DNA of 64,000 nucleotides from Salinisphaera sp049568105 (GCF_049568105.1 NZ_CP145335.1:3410001-3474000); one strand, 5' to 3'; counted from the stretch's first letter, positions 33,355-43,002 are shown. The notes: generated by a model from the sequence alone, not told the origin. Program-made: numbers and translations.

Positions 33355-36300
33355 TCAACCGGCGCTGATCGCGGCATCCTCGGCCGGCTCGCCGTGCAGG
33401 TTGCGATAGCGCGCCAGCGCCCAGAGTGGGAAATAACGGGTATAGCCGTGATATTTCAGATAGAACACTCGCGGGAAACCGGGCGCGGTATGCTCGGGAT
33501 CGTGCCAGGCGCCGTCTTCGCCCTGGGCCTCGATCAGCCAACCTGCGCCGCGCGCCAACGCGACCGTATTGCGCTCACCGGCGGCCATTAGGCCAAGCAT
33601 CGCCCAGGCCGTCTGGAAGCTGGTCGCCACATCGGAACGGCCGCGCGGCGGCTGCCAGTAGCTGCCGTTGTCTTCGCCCCAGCTGCCATCGATGCGCTGC
33701 ATGCCCTTGAGATAGGCCACCGCACGCTGGATCCAGTCCTGGCTCATGTCTTCGCCGAGCGCTTCCAGCGCCATCAGCACCGACCAGGTGCCGTAGATAT
33801 AGTTGGTCCCCCAACGCCCGAACCAGGAACCATCGGCCTCCTGTTCGCGCCTGAGATAGGCCATGGCGCGCTCGATGAAGGGCCGGTCCTCCGGTCGCTT
33901 GAGCAATGCCACCAGGGTGATCACGCGAGCCGTGACATCCGCGGTCGGCGGGTCAAGCAAGGCACCATGATCAGCGAACGGGATCTGGTTGAGGTACTCG
34001 TGGTTGTTGTCCGAATCGAACGCCGCGATGCCGCCGTTGGACGACTGCATGCCCACCAGCCAGTTGGTCGCCCGGGTGATCGCCCGGCCGTAGGTGGCGC
34101 CATCGCCGGTGTTGTACATCGCCCAAGCGATGACCGCGGTATCGTCCAGATCCGGATAGTGGTCGTTGGCGTACTGGAATGGCCAGCCACCGCCGGGCAG
34201 ATCCGGATGATCGCGTTGCCAGTCGCCCGGCCCTTCGAGCACCTGTCGGGCAGACAGCCAGTCCAGCCCGGCCCGTACTTCGGGGGTATCGCCGGTATTG
34301 GCGGCCTCCTGTAGGGCAAGAGTGGCTAGACCGGTATCCCAGACCGGCGAAACGCAAGGCTGCACGTTGGCCATGTCGCCGTGCTCGTAGACCAGATCGT
34401 CGAGCGCCTGACGCGTTTCGGCCCGATACGGATGGTCGGCCGGGTAACCGAGTTCGCCGAGGGCTTCGTAGACGTTGACCATCGCCGGGAAGATCGCGCC
34501 GATCCCATCGGTGCCGTTCAGGCGCTCGATGATCCAGGATTCCGCTTTTTTGATCGCCCGTTTGCGCACGAACTGCGGGATCAACGGCTCGAAGCTGCGC
34601 CCGAGCACGTCCAGGCCCTTGAACAGTTTCTGCAGATTGTTCTGGGCCGGCACGAAATCGCGCTGCTGTTCCGGCGGGATGGTGAACAGTTCGCGTACGT
34701 TCACCCCCTTCGGGTTGCGGGCCATAGTGCGCAGGCTGGTCAGGATGAACAACGGCACCATCACCGTGCGCGACCAGTAGCTTACTTTCGACAGATGAAA
34801 GGGCGACGCCTCGGGCATCAGCATCACTTCCACCGGAATGAACGGCACTGCCCGCCAGGGCACCTGGCCGAACTGGGCCAGCGCGATCAGCGTGAACACG
34901 TTGACTTGGCCGGCGCCGCCGCGGGCCAGGATCGCCTCACGGGCATGCACCATATGCGGGGCATCGACATCGTCGCCGGCCAGCTTGAGCGCGTAATAGC
35001 ACTTCACCGAGCAGGACAGGTCATGATCGCCGCCGTAGTACAGCGGCCAGCCGCCATGAGCCGCCTGTTTGGCGCGGATATAGTTGGCTACCCGCGCCTG
35101 TAGTGCTGCATCGACATCGCCGACGAAATGCATCATCAGAATGTATTCGGCCGGAATCGTACAGTCGGCCTCGCATTCATAGCGCCAGTGGCCATCCGGA
35201 TTCTGATCGGTGATCAAACGGTCGCGGGCGGCCTCGATCGCCGTCCCGAGGCCACTCGGCTGCTGGGCCGAGACCGGCTGGCGGCTCGGCAGTTCGGCGA
35301 TATCGTCGATCGGCGCAGCCGGATCTTCGGCGATGGTGGGCGTCAACGCCGGCAGGTCGCCGGCGGTCATATGGAACAGATGCCGCAGACGGTCGTCATC
35401 GGCCACCGCCAGATTGGTGGTCAGCACCGTAGCCTGCACGCTACGCCGCGAGACCTTGACCTGTGAACCGTCGGTGAAATGCGGGTTTGCCTGGATCTTG
35501 CGCAGGGTCAGCAGCGCCAGCCCGATCGCCCACAGACAGAAACGGCGCATGCCTTTCTGATGGCCGGGAATGCGCAGCGTGAATTCCAGCGCGTTGCGCA
35601 GATGGCCGTGGGCCAAGCCCACCAGTTCGGACAGCCCAGCAGCGAACGAATCATCCACGGTATGCCGGTCCAGCTGCGACAGATCGAAGCCGTGCCGCGC
35701 GAACACATCGCGCGGCAGCCAGCAGACGCCGCGAGCCTGATCCGCCCAGATATCCTTGAGGATATTGGTCATCTGCAGGCCCTGACCGAAAGACACGGCC
35801 AACCGATTGAGCTCGGCATCGTGTGCACCCAGGCCCGGTTCGTGGTCTGTGAACATGCTCGACAGCAGTTCGCCGACCACACCGGCCACGAAGTAGCAGT
35901 AGCGATCCAGATGGACCAGCGCCGGCAGACCGTTCGCGGACGCGGCGCGCTCGTATTCCGGCATGCCGTCGCACATGATGCGCACACAGCGAACAATGGC
36001 CTCCTGCTGGGCCGACGCCAGGCTGGCGGTGACCACCAGCACTTCGTCGGTATGCTCGACCAAACGCCGTTCGGCATCCAGCGTCGCCGGGGCCAGTTTC
36101 GGAGCCAGGCGCTGACCGAAGACCGCAGCACCCTCGCCGGTCGTCAGCACCTGCACGAATTCGACGTGCCAGGCCGCTTTGGCCTCCTGATCGAGCTCGG
36201 CATCGTCCTCGATCGTATCGGCGATCCGGCATAGCAGATAGGCATTGCCGATCGCGATCCGCAGCGCCTCTGGCAACTCGGGAATGGTTAGGGCGAAGGT

Positions 36301-36381
36301 GCGCGATACAAGCGGCAGGATTTCGTCCTGAAAGGCCAGCGCACGCCGACCGGAATCCGTCTGCAGTAAAGCTTGTGACAT
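33355..36381 (-). CDS. shc: Fused squalene synthase - squalene/hopene cyclase
   Basis: 1008 residues in one frame. Residues 1-340 are a head-to-head prenyl synthase of true squalene-synthase type: DTIEDD (55-60), YCYFVAGVVGEL (161-172) and MTNILKDIWAD (204-214). After a Pro/Ala/Ser-rich linker (about 340-375), residues 376-1008 are a full squalene-hopene cyclase with QW-type repeats, GGWPLYYGGDHDLSC (443-457) and the catalytic DLDDTA (744-749; the usual form is DVDDTA). One protein thus takes FPP to hopene. No separate hpnC, hpnD or hpnE occurs in the window, consistent with this one-enzyme route. It heads the hopanoid-phosphonate operon and is divergent from ispA. Confidence 0.95.
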   Translation of the reverse strand: MSQALLQTDSGRRALAFQDEILPLVSRTFALTIPELPEALRIAIGNAYLLCRIADTIEDDAELDQEAKAAWHVEFVQVLTTGEGAAVFGQRLAPKLAPATLDAERRLVEHTDEVLVVTASLASAQQEAIVRCVRIMCDGMPEYERAASANGLPALVHLDRYCYFVAGVVGELLSSMFTDHEPGLGAHDAELNRLAVSFGQGLQMTNILKDIWADQARGVCWLPRDVFARHGFDLSQLDRHTVDDSFAAGLSELVGLAHGHLRNALEFTLRIPGHQKGMRRFCLWAIGLALLTLRKIQANPHFTDGSQVKVSRRSVQATVLTTNLAVADDDRLRHLFHMTAGDLPALTPTIAEDPAAPIDDIAELPSRQPVSAQQPSGLGTAIEAARDRLITDQNPDGHWRYECEADCTIPAEYILMMHFVGDVDAALQARVANYIRAKQAAHGGWPLYYGGDHDLSCSVKCYYALKLAGDDVDAPHMVHAREAILARGGAGQVNVFTLIALAQFGQVPWRAVPFIPVEVMLMPEASPFHLSKVSYWSRTVMVPLFILTSLRTMARNPKGVNVRELFTIPPEQQRDFVPAQNNLQKLFKGLDVLGRSFEPLIPQFVRKRAIKKAESWIIERLNGTDGIGAIFPAMVNVYEALGELGYPADHPYRAETRQALDDLVYEHGDMANVQPCVSPVWDTGLATLALQEAANTGDTPEVRAGLDWLSARQVLEGPGDWQRDHPDLPGGGWPFQYANDHYPDLDDTAVIAWAMYNTGDGATYGRAITRATNWLVGMQSSNGGIAAFDSDNNHEYLNQIPFADHGALLDPPTADVTARVITLVALLKRPEDRPFIERAMAYLRREQEADGSWFGRWGTNYIYGTWSVLMALEALGEDMSQDWIQRAVAYLKGMQRIDGSWGEDNGSYWQPPRGRSDVATSFQTAWAMLGLMAAGERNTVALARGAGWLIEAQGEDGAWHDPEHTAPGFPRVFYLKYHGYTRYFPLWALARYRNLHGEPAEDAAISAG

Positions 36382-36555
36382 GAACGAACGACTTCCAGGT
36401 TTTCAAGCGCCACCGGCGCGCCACGGCTGCCGGACATACCGGCCTTTCGGCAACACGGCGTCAGCATTTGACGCTGCCGGTGTTCAGTGGCTAGCTAGCC
36501 CGCCAATCGAGCATCCGGACAACACAATCCGGCCCGCAGGGATGACGAACTAGCC

Positions 36556-37443
36556 ATGGATGAATATCAAGCCCCGCATTATAGCCAACGCATCGAACAT
36601 GTGCTTGAAGCCTGTCTGCCAAGCGCTGATATGCCACCGGCCCGACTCCATAAAGCAATGCGTTATGCGGCGCTATCGCCAGGCAAACGCGTACGGCCGC
36701 GCTTGGTCTATGCCGCAGCCGAGGTGCTGGGCGTACCGACCGCCAAGGTCGATGCTGCGGCCGCCGCGATCGAGTGCATCCATGCTTATTCGCTGGTCCA
36801 CGACGATCTGCCGGCAATGGACGACGACGATCTGCGCCGCGGCCGCGCCACCACCCATGTCGCCTTCGACGAAGCCACCGCGATCCTAGCCGGCGACGGC
36901 CTGCAGGCGCTGGCGTTCGAGATCGTGGCCAGCCACGGCGGGCTCGACAACGCGCCCGCGGCCCGCGCTGCCCAGATCGCCACGCTCGCGCACGCCGTTG
37001 GCTCGCGCGGCATGGTCGGCGGCCAGGTGCTCGATATGGCCGCCGAAGGCCGCGACGACGTCACTACCGACGATCTGGAACAGATCCACAACCTCAAAAC
37101 CGGCGCCCTGCTGGCGGCCTGTGTGACCATGGCCGCGGATGCGGCCGAGAATCTATCGGCCGATCAGCGCAGCGCCCTGGATATCTTCGCCACCCGTATC
37201 GGTCTGGCTTTCCAGGTCCGCGACGACGTGTTGGATATCGAATCGTCCACCGAAAAGCTCGGCAAGACCCAGGGCGCGGACATCGCCCACGACAAGGCCA
37301 CCTACCCGGCCCTGCTGGGCCTCGACCAAGCCAAAGCGCTGGCCGAGCGCCTGTATACCGAAGCTACGGCCGCGCTCGATATCTTCGACGACGCCGAGCC
37401 GCTACGTGCAATCGCGCGCGAGATCGTTAAACGCGACCACTAG
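36556..37443 (+). CDS. ispA: Farnesyl diphosphate synthase (IspA type)
   Basis: 295 residues, all-alpha prenyltransferase. First Asp-rich motif DDLPAMDDDDLRRG, second motif QVRDDVLDIE, and the chain-length region just upstream (ECIHAYSLVHDD) fits a farnesyl-forming enzyme. It extends IPP/DMAPP to FPP, the substrate of the neighbouring squalene synthase domain. It is divergent from that gene across 174 bp. Its stop TAG is part of the CTAG end of a repeat module that begins there. Confidence 0.92.
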   Translation: MDEYQAPHYSQRIEHVLEACLPSADMPPARLHKAMRYAALSPGKRVRPRLVYAAAEVLGVPTAKVDAAAAAIECIHAYSLVHDDLPAMDDDDLRRGRATTHVAFDEATAILAGDGLQALAFEIVASHGGLDNAPAARAAQIATLAHAVGSRGMVGGQVLDMAAEGRDDVTTDDLEQIHNLKTGALLAACVTMAADAAENLSADQRSALDIFATRIGLAFQVRDDVLDIESSTEKLGKTQGADIAHDKATYPALLGLDQAKALAERLYTEATAALDIFDDAEPLRAIAREIVKRDH

Positions 37444-37684
37444 GGCGTGTTGAGGCGCCGCGCGAATCCGCGCCAAAGATTGCTGGGCGACAAGCCGAGG
37501 CGCCGCGAGTGCGGCGTAGCGGCACTACGTCAGCGAGCGGCCAGACTGGATTGCGCCCCCAATCGCGTCGAGCCGCGTGACGAGCCTTGACCAGGGCATA
37601 CGCCCAGTGCCGGCGGCTCGCGCCTCGCCAGCCACGATTTGGGGCAACAGCGCGGCCCTTGGGCGACATTTCAACACGTCCTAA
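37440..37684. repeat. CTAG-bounded palindromic element at the ispA stop (MITE-like)
   Basis: A 245-bp element with inverted ends CTAGGGCGTGTTGA and, on the other strand, TTAGGACGTGTTGA. The interior has no transposase and can fold into further GC-rich stems. Its outer four bases CTAG contain the TAG stop codon of ispA. It is related in its ends to the modules at 5647-6105 and 51371-51485, but the interior differs. Confidence 0.65.
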
Positions 37685-37725
37685 CCCAGGCCGGCCCGGC
37701 TGAACACGCCAGGCCGGCACACCGC

Positions 37726-39072
37726 TCAGCGGCTGGCCGGCTGGGTGAACGAATAGCGCAGGCGCTGGTGCCCATTGGCCGGCACATTGACCTGCCACTC
37801 GGGCTGGCTGGCCGACCCCATAGTCTTGGGCGCGTCTTCGGCCAACTGGGCACCGCTCGGCAGCTGCTCGGCGACCGTGACCTGTCGGGCTTGGTCGCCA
37901 GCGTTGAACAGCTCGACGCTCACCTGAGTGGTACGCGTACCACCGGCCTCGGACTGCTGGCTGAGTCGATGCGTACCGGTGATATCGAAGGCGCTGCCGA
38001 GCGTCAGCTCCAGCGGCGCCCCGGCGGGGGTGTCATCGATCTGCGTCCCCCCCATCAGCTGGGCCTGATGCGCGGCATCGTAGATACGTACCGGCCCGGC
38101 CGGCAGCGGCTGTTTCGAGTCGTTGTCGAATGCCAGGCTCACCTGCACATGACGCCGCGCCTCGCCGCTGTCGCTCGATGCATAGTTCTCGAAGCGATAC
38201 TGGCGTTGGGCATCCACGGTCAGCGGCTTGATCAGGGCCACCGACTGGGTCGCGCCGGCCGGCACGTGTAGGCCATGGTCCAGCGGATAGCGATAGACGT
38301 CGCCCACGCTCTGGGCACTGCCTGCCGAACGAGACTCGCCGACGGTCATCTTGGACATCATCACCGGCTGTGGAGCGTGATTGTCGGCCCGCGACGTATC
38401 GCCGGCGACCAGCCAAGCCTGGTCGGCAGCCAGCGCAGCGTGGCCGCTGTTGTCGATCACCGCGGCCGCGGTCAATTCGAGCTGGCCGCTGTCCGGGTCG
38501 AAACGTCCGGTATAGCTGGCCTGCCAACTGGGCGCCGAAGTCTGGTAGGTCGCCGTCAGCTTCTGTTTACCCGCCTGACGCGCGGTGATATCCAGGCTGA
38601 GGCCCGTGTCACTGCCCTGCGCGCTGTCGCCAGCCGGCCAGCTGAGCCGATCGGGCGAGGCCGTGGTAAGGCGCTCGATGCGATTCTGGATACGCACATA
38701 GGCCGTGTCGCCCTCGACGGCGACCAGCTGCCCCTGTCGAGTTTGGCCATCGTCGTCGGTCACACTGATGCTCTGCCCGACGCGGGCCGCCAGCCGACCC
38801 TGCGACGACGCATTGCCGGCCAAACTGAAACCGGTCAACTGCACGCCTTGGCCAGACAGCCACAGGGTAGCCGGCTGCAGCTGGCCCACCACCGGCCAGG
38901 CAATGCGTTGCTCGCCTTGTGTCAGGTCCAGCTTCTGGCTGTCCTGCACCACGGCCGCGCCCTGGCTGTAGAGGGCGATCGCATCGACTGCCGACTTGGT
39001 ATCGCTCGTGCCCGCGAAGGCCGGTGCGCTTAGCGCCAGGCCCGCGACGGCGACAATGGATCGAGTATTCAT
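37726..39072 (-). CDS. DUF4139 domain-containing exported protein
   Basis: 448 residues with a signal peptide (MNTRSIVAVAGLALSAPAFA). The body has the DUF4139 plan: IALYSQGAAVVQDSQKLDL near the start and a later beta-sandwich-like part with VSVELFNAGDQARQVTVAEQLP. Family members are periplasmic or surface proteins without a known function. It is convergent with ispA and follows ampG 18 bp upstream, so the two could share a transcript. Confidence 0.82.
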   Translation of the reverse strand: MNTRSIVAVAGLALSAPAFAGTSDTKSAVDAIALYSQGAAVVQDSQKLDLTQGEQRIAWPVVGQLQPATLWLSGQGVQLTGFSLAGNASSQGRLAARVGQSISVTDDDGQTRQGQLVAVEGDTAYVRIQNRIERLTTASPDRLSWPAGDSAQGSDTGLSLDITARQAGKQKLTATYQTSAPSWQASYTGRFDPDSGQLELTAAAVIDNSGHAALAADQAWLVAGDTSRADNHAPQPVMMSKMTVGESRSAGSAQSVGDVYRYPLDHGLHVPAGATQSVALIKPLTVDAQRQYRFENYASSDSGEARRHVQVSLAFDNDSKQPLPAGPVRIYDAAHQAQLMGGTQIDDTPAGAPLELTLGSAFDITGTHRLSQQSEAGGTRTTQVSVELFNAGDQARQVTVAEQLPSGAQLAEDAPKTMGSASQPEWQVNVPANGHQRLRYSFTQPASR

Positions 39073-39090
39073 GCGCGCTCCTGCGGATTG

Positions 39091-40509
39091 CTATGGGGCC
39101 GGTCGCGGCGACTCGCTCGGTGTACGCGCCATCAACCAGAGCACCAGCAGTACAGCCGGCACCCCGGCGATCGCGGTATCGACGAAAAACCACGTATAGC
39201 CGGCATGATCGACCACCCAGCCAGAAAAACCGCCGATGAACTTGCCGGGCAAGGTCATCAACGACGAAAACAAGGCGTATTGGGTAGCGGTATAGGCAGT
39301 GTTGGTCAGGCTGGATGCATAGGCGATGAACGAGGTCATGGCGATCCCGCCGGCCAGGTTCTCGGCCGAGATGGTCAAGGTCAGATCCAGCAGCCCGGGC
39401 TCAGCGAGCGTGGCCAGCCAGGCGAACACCAGATTTGCGCTGGCGGTCAGCACGCCGCCGATCAAAACCGCGCGCAGCACGCCGATACGCGCAACCAGCA
39501 AGCCACCGATCGCCGCGCCCGATAGCGTCATCGCCAGACCGAAAATCTTGGAAATACTCGCGATCTGGTCCGGCGTATAGCCGGCATCCAGATAGAACGG
39601 ATTGGACATGACCGCCAGCGTGATATCCGAAACCCGGTACAAACCAACCAGACATAAGATGATCACGGCCTCGCGTCGATAGCGCGAGAAGAAATCCCAG
39701 AACGGACAGACGATCGCGCCGATGATCCAGCGCTCGATGCGCTGCAGCCAGGCAGGCTGGGCAGCACGCGCTGCCAACCAGTCGATCGCCCACTGTTCGC
39801 GCAGTTCGTTATCGCGGGTGCGATCCACATCGGGCTCGCCGAGCGCCAGCACGGTCACTACGCCGACCAGTACTAACCCGGCCATGACGTAATAGGCCAT
39901 CGACCAGGACGAAGCCGCGGCGATATAGAACGAACCGGCGCCGGCGACCAGCATCGCGATGCGATAACCGGCCAGATAGGTCGCGGCCATCGCGCCTTGA
40001 AGATCTTTGGCGACTGCTTCGATGCGCCAGGCGTCGATCGTTACGTCTTGGGTAGCTGCCGAAAACGCGACCAACAGGCCGAACCAGGCCATCGCCTCTA
40101 GGTTGGTCGCCGGGTCGGTGCCAGCCATGCACAACAGCCCGATCATCAACCCGGCCTGGGCAAGCAGCATCCAGCTACGTCGTCGCCCGAGCCAGCGCGA
40201 TAGGATCGGCAGCCGCAGCCGATCGATCACTGGCGCCCAGAAGAACTTGATCGAGTAGAGAATCCCGATCCAGGAGAAAAATCCGATCGTGGTCTTGGAC
40301 ACGCCGGCCATCGACAGCCAGGCCGACAAGGTCGAAAACACCAGCAGGAAGGGCAGCCCAGAAGAAAAACCGAGCAGCCCCATGCCGATCACGCGCGGCT
40401 GGGTATAGGTCGCAAGCGCGGCCTTCCAGTCGCGTTTATTCGACGCCTCGGGCTGCGGCTCGGGGGCACCGGCCCGTCCGGTGATGCGATATTCAGAATT
40501 CGACGTCAT
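39091..40509 (-). CDS. ampG: AmpG-type MFS muropeptide permease
   Basis: 472 residues, 12-14 membrane segments. The first loops carry the AmpG/SLC33 signature GLLGFSSGLPFLLVFSTLSAWL and APVIDRLRLPILSRWLGRRRSW, followed by SAATQDVTIDAWR. AmpG imports anhydro-muropeptides for cell-wall recycling, which links it to beta-lactamase induction in many bacteria. The gene overlaps the upstream exonuclease gene by 17 bp. Confidence 0.9.
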   Translation of the reverse strand: MTSNSEYRITGRAGAPEPQPEASNKRDWKAALATYTQPRVIGMGLLGFSSGLPFLLVFSTLSAWLSMAGVSKTTIGFFSWIGILYSIKFFWAPVIDRLRLPILSRWLGRRRSWMLLAQAGLMIGLLCMAGTDPATNLEAMAWFGLLVAFSAATQDVTIDAWRIEAVAKDLQGAMAATYLAGYRIAMLVAGAGSFYIAAASSWSMAYYVMAGLVLVGVVTVLALGEPDVDRTRDNELREQWAIDWLAARAAQPAWLQRIERWIIGAIVCPFWDFFSRYRREAVIILCLVGLYRVSDITLAVMSNPFYLDAGYTPDQIASISKIFGLAMTLSGAAIGGLLVARIGVLRAVLIGGVLTASANLVFAWLATLAEPGLLDLTLTISAENLAGGIAMTSFIAYASSLTNTAYTATQYALFSSLMTLPGKFIGGFSGWVVDHAGYTWFFVDTAIAGVPAVLLVLWLMARTPSESPRPAP

Positions 40510-41272
40510 AGTCGATCGTCAACGGTGCATGGTCGGACAGGCGGGATTCGCGATAGACATATTCTGCGGTAGCGGCATCGGCCAAGCCCGGGGTTGCGAC
40601 GTGATAATCGATCCGCCAGCCCACATTCTTGTCCCAGGCGGCGCCGCGCTGCGACCACCAGGTGAATTGGTCCTCATTCGGATTGACCTCTCGAAACACA
40701 TCGACTAACCCGACGTCGCCGAACAGCCGGTCCATCCATTCTCGTTCGTGCGGCATAAAGCCCGAATTCTTCTTGTTGTTCTTCCAGTTCTTAAGATCGA
40801 TTTCCTTGTGCGCGATATTCCAGTCGCCGCAGATCAGATACTCGCCGGACGCTGCAGCCTGACGCTGCAGAAAATCCAGGAAATAGACCAGATAGCGCTC
40901 CTTGGAATCCTGGCGATGATCGCCGGAAGAGCCCGACGGCGCATACAGACTGGCAATGCGTAGATCGCCGAAGCGGGCTTCGAGATAGCGGCCTTCGGCA
41001 TCGAATTCCTCGTGCCCCATGCCGCGGATGACCTCGTCCGGCTCGCGCTTGGCATAGATCGCCACCCCGGAATAGCCCTTGCGATTGGTCGCCTCTTCGT
41101 AGAAGCAGTGGTACCCCTCGGGCCAAAACGCCGCGATGCCCTCCAGCTGATGCTGCTGGGCTTTGAGTTCTTGAATGCAGACCACATCGGGATCCTGTTC
41201 GGCCATCCATTCGAAAAAACCCTTGCGCTGGGCTGCACGGATGCCGTTGGCGTTGAAGGACATGACCCGCAT
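40493..41272 (-). CDS. xthA: Exodeoxyribonuclease III (Xth family)
   Basis: 259 residues from ATG 41270-41272 with GGGAG six bases upstream; a frame extending to 41299 has no better start. Endonuclease/exonuclease/phosphatase fold: MRVMSFNANGIRAA, the metal-site glutamate in CIQELKAQ, YAPSGS, CGDWNIAHKEIDL and the ending RLSDHAPLTIDY. It cleaves abasic sites in DNA repair. It is divergent from pyrE and read into ampG. Confidence 0.92.
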   Translation of the reverse strand: MRVMSFNANGIRAAQRKGFFEWMAEQDPDVVCIQELKAQQHQLEGIAAFWPEGYHCFYEEATNRKGYSGVAIYAKREPDEVIRGMGHEEFDAEGRYLEARFGDLRIASLYAPSGSSGDHRQDSKERYLVYFLDFLQRQAAASGEYLICGDWNIAHKEIDLKNWKNNKKNSGFMPHEREWMDRLFGDVGLVDVFREVNPNEDQFTWWSQRGAAWDKNVGWRIDYHVATPGLADAATAEYVYRESRLSDHAPLTIDYDVEF

Positions 41273-41387
41273 CGAAAACTCCCTGTGGCAACGAAACACA
41301 ACGGCCGATCGACTCGTCGCGGCTGTTCGAGGCGCTTATCATACGTGCCCATCGACCGGTTTCGACAACGACGAGGACGCCCCACCC

Positions 41388-42044
41388 ATGCCCCGCCCGA
41401 CCGACACCAGCCAGGATTTCCTGGCCCTCGCCGACCAATACGACGCCCTGAAATTCGGCGAATTCACGCTCAAATCGGGCCGTGTATCGCCCTATTTCTT
41501 CAACATGGGCGAAATCGCCTCGGGTGCCGGCATGCAACGCCTGGCGGCCGGCTATGCCGCAACACTCGCCGAATCCGGCATCGACTACGACAGCCTGTTC
41601 GGCCCGGCGTATAAGGGCATCCCGCTGGTCGCGACCGTCGCCTGCGCGCTGGCCGAGCATGGCCGGGACGTGCCGTTCACCTACAATCGCAAGGAAGCCA
41701 AGGATCACGGCGAAGGCGGCACCCTGGTCGGCGCACCGCTCGGCCAGCGCGTGGTGATCGTGGACGATGTAATCACTGCCGGCACCGCCGTGCGCGAAGC
41801 GATCCAGAAAATCCGTGAGGCCGGCTCGGAAGTCGCCGGCGTGCTGATCGCACTCGACCGGCAGGAACGCGGCGCCGACGACCGCTCGCCGCTGGCGGCC
41901 TTGGCGGCCGACGAAGGGATCCCGACCGCGGCCGTGGCGACCCTGGACGACGTGATCGCCTATGCCCAAAACCGCGGGCTGGATGCCGACACGATCGCGG
42001 CGATCCAGACCTATCGCCGCGAATACGGCGTTACGGGCGGATGA
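41388..42044 (+). CDS. pyrE: Orotate phosphoribosyltransferase
   Basis: 218 residues from ATG 41388 (MPRPTDTSQDFLALAD); the frame is open to 41175 but that part overlaps xthA and is not conserved. It has the opening LKFGEFTLKSGRVSPYFFN, the substrate loop NRKEAKDHGEGG and the PRPP-binding motif VVIVDDVITAGTAV. It makes OMP from orotate in pyrimidine synthesis. It is followed by argB in convergent orientation. Confidence 0.95.
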   Translation: MPRPTDTSQDFLALADQYDALKFGEFTLKSGRVSPYFFNMGEIASGAGMQRLAAGYAATLAESGIDYDSLFGPAYKGIPLVATVACALAEHGRDVPFTYNRKEAKDHGEGGTLVGAPLGQRVVIVDDVITAGTAVREAIQKIREAGSEVAGVLIALDRQERGADDRSPLAALAADEGIPTAAVATLDDVIAYAQNRGLDADTIAAIQTYRREYGVTGG

Positions 42045-42064
42045 CGCCGCCCTAGCCCTTTGGT

Positions 42065-42991
42065 TCAGGCGGCCGGGGTATCGTCGCCCGGCACGGCATC
42101 GGCTTCACGCCGGATCAGAGTGCCCACGCCGGCATCGGTGAACAGCTCTAGCAGCACCGCATTCTCGACTCGCCCGTCGACGATATGGGCCGCACGCACC
42201 CCCTCGGCCACCGCGTCCAGCGCACACTGGATTTTGGGCAGCATGCCGCCGTGGATCACGCCGACGTCGATCAGGCTTTCGACTTGCGCGGGGGTCAGAC
42301 CGGTCAGCAGATTGCCTTCGGCATCCAGAACGCCCGGCGTATTGGTCAACAGCATCAACTTTTCGGCTTCCAGCACCGAAGCGATCTTGCCAGCGACCAG
42401 GTCGGCGTTGATGTTGTAGCTGCGCCCGTCTGCACCGACACCGATCGGCGCGATCACTGGAATGAAGTCGTCGGCCTCGAGGCGCTTGACGATACGCGGG
42501 TCGATATCGGCGACCTCGCCGACGAAGCCCAGATCGGTATCGTCTTCGACCAGGGCCAGTTTGCGCGCCGAGATCAGGTTACCGTCCTTACCGGTCAGCC
42601 CGACCGCATGGCCGCCGTGCTGGTTAATGAGATTGACGATTTCCTTGTTGACCAGGCCGCCGAGGACCATCTCGACCACGTCCATGGTGTCGGCGTCGGT
42701 CACCCGCATCCCCTTGATGAACTCGGTCTGTTTGCCGACCCGCTCAAGCACCTTGCCGATCTGCGGCCCGCCACCGTGGACCACGACCGGATTGAATCCG
42801 ACCAGCTTCATCAGCGCGATATCGCGGGCAAAGCCGGATTTCAGTTCCGGATCGGTCATGGCGTTGCCGCCGTATTTGATGACCACGGTCTTGCCGGCGA
42901 AACGACGGATATAAGGCAATGCTTCGCCAAGCACGCGGGCTACGCGTGCAGCGGCTTCGGGGTCCAGTGACATGCGTTGGTTCTGCTCCAT
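42065..42991 (-). CDS. argB: Acetylglutamate kinase
   Basis: 308 residues (ATG 42991; a second ATG at 42973 is equally plausible). Amino-acid kinase fold with VVIKYGGNAMTDPELK, the ligand-binding VVVHGGGPQIGKVLER, and VIAPIGVGADGRSYNINADLVAGKIA. It phosphorylates N-acetylglutamate in arginine synthesis. The next gene upstream in the same direction is a VOC protein, 11 bp away. The argB/dut/coaBC grouping with pyrE is common in gammaproteobacteria. Confidence 0.95.
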   Translation of the reverse strand: MEQNQRMSLDPEAAARVARVLGEALPYIRRFAGKTVVIKYGGNAMTDPELKSGFARDIALMKLVGFNPVVVHGGGPQIGKVLERVGKQTEFIKGMRVTDADTMDVVEMVLGGLVNKEIVNLINQHGGHAVGLTGKDGNLISARKLALVEDDTDLGFVGEVADIDPRIVKRLEADDFIPVIAPIGVGADGRSYNINADLVAGKIASVLEAEKLMLLTNTPGVLDAEGNLLTGLTPAQVESLIDVGVIHGGMLPKIQCALDAVAEGVRAAHIVDGRVENAVLLELFTDAGVGTLIRREADAVPGDDTPAA

Positions 42992-43002
42992 GATCTCTGG
43001 CT

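Noticed and set aside
40791..41969. 392-codon minus-strand frame across xthA and pyrE
   Set aside because: It covers the divergent starts of two conserved genes in other frames.
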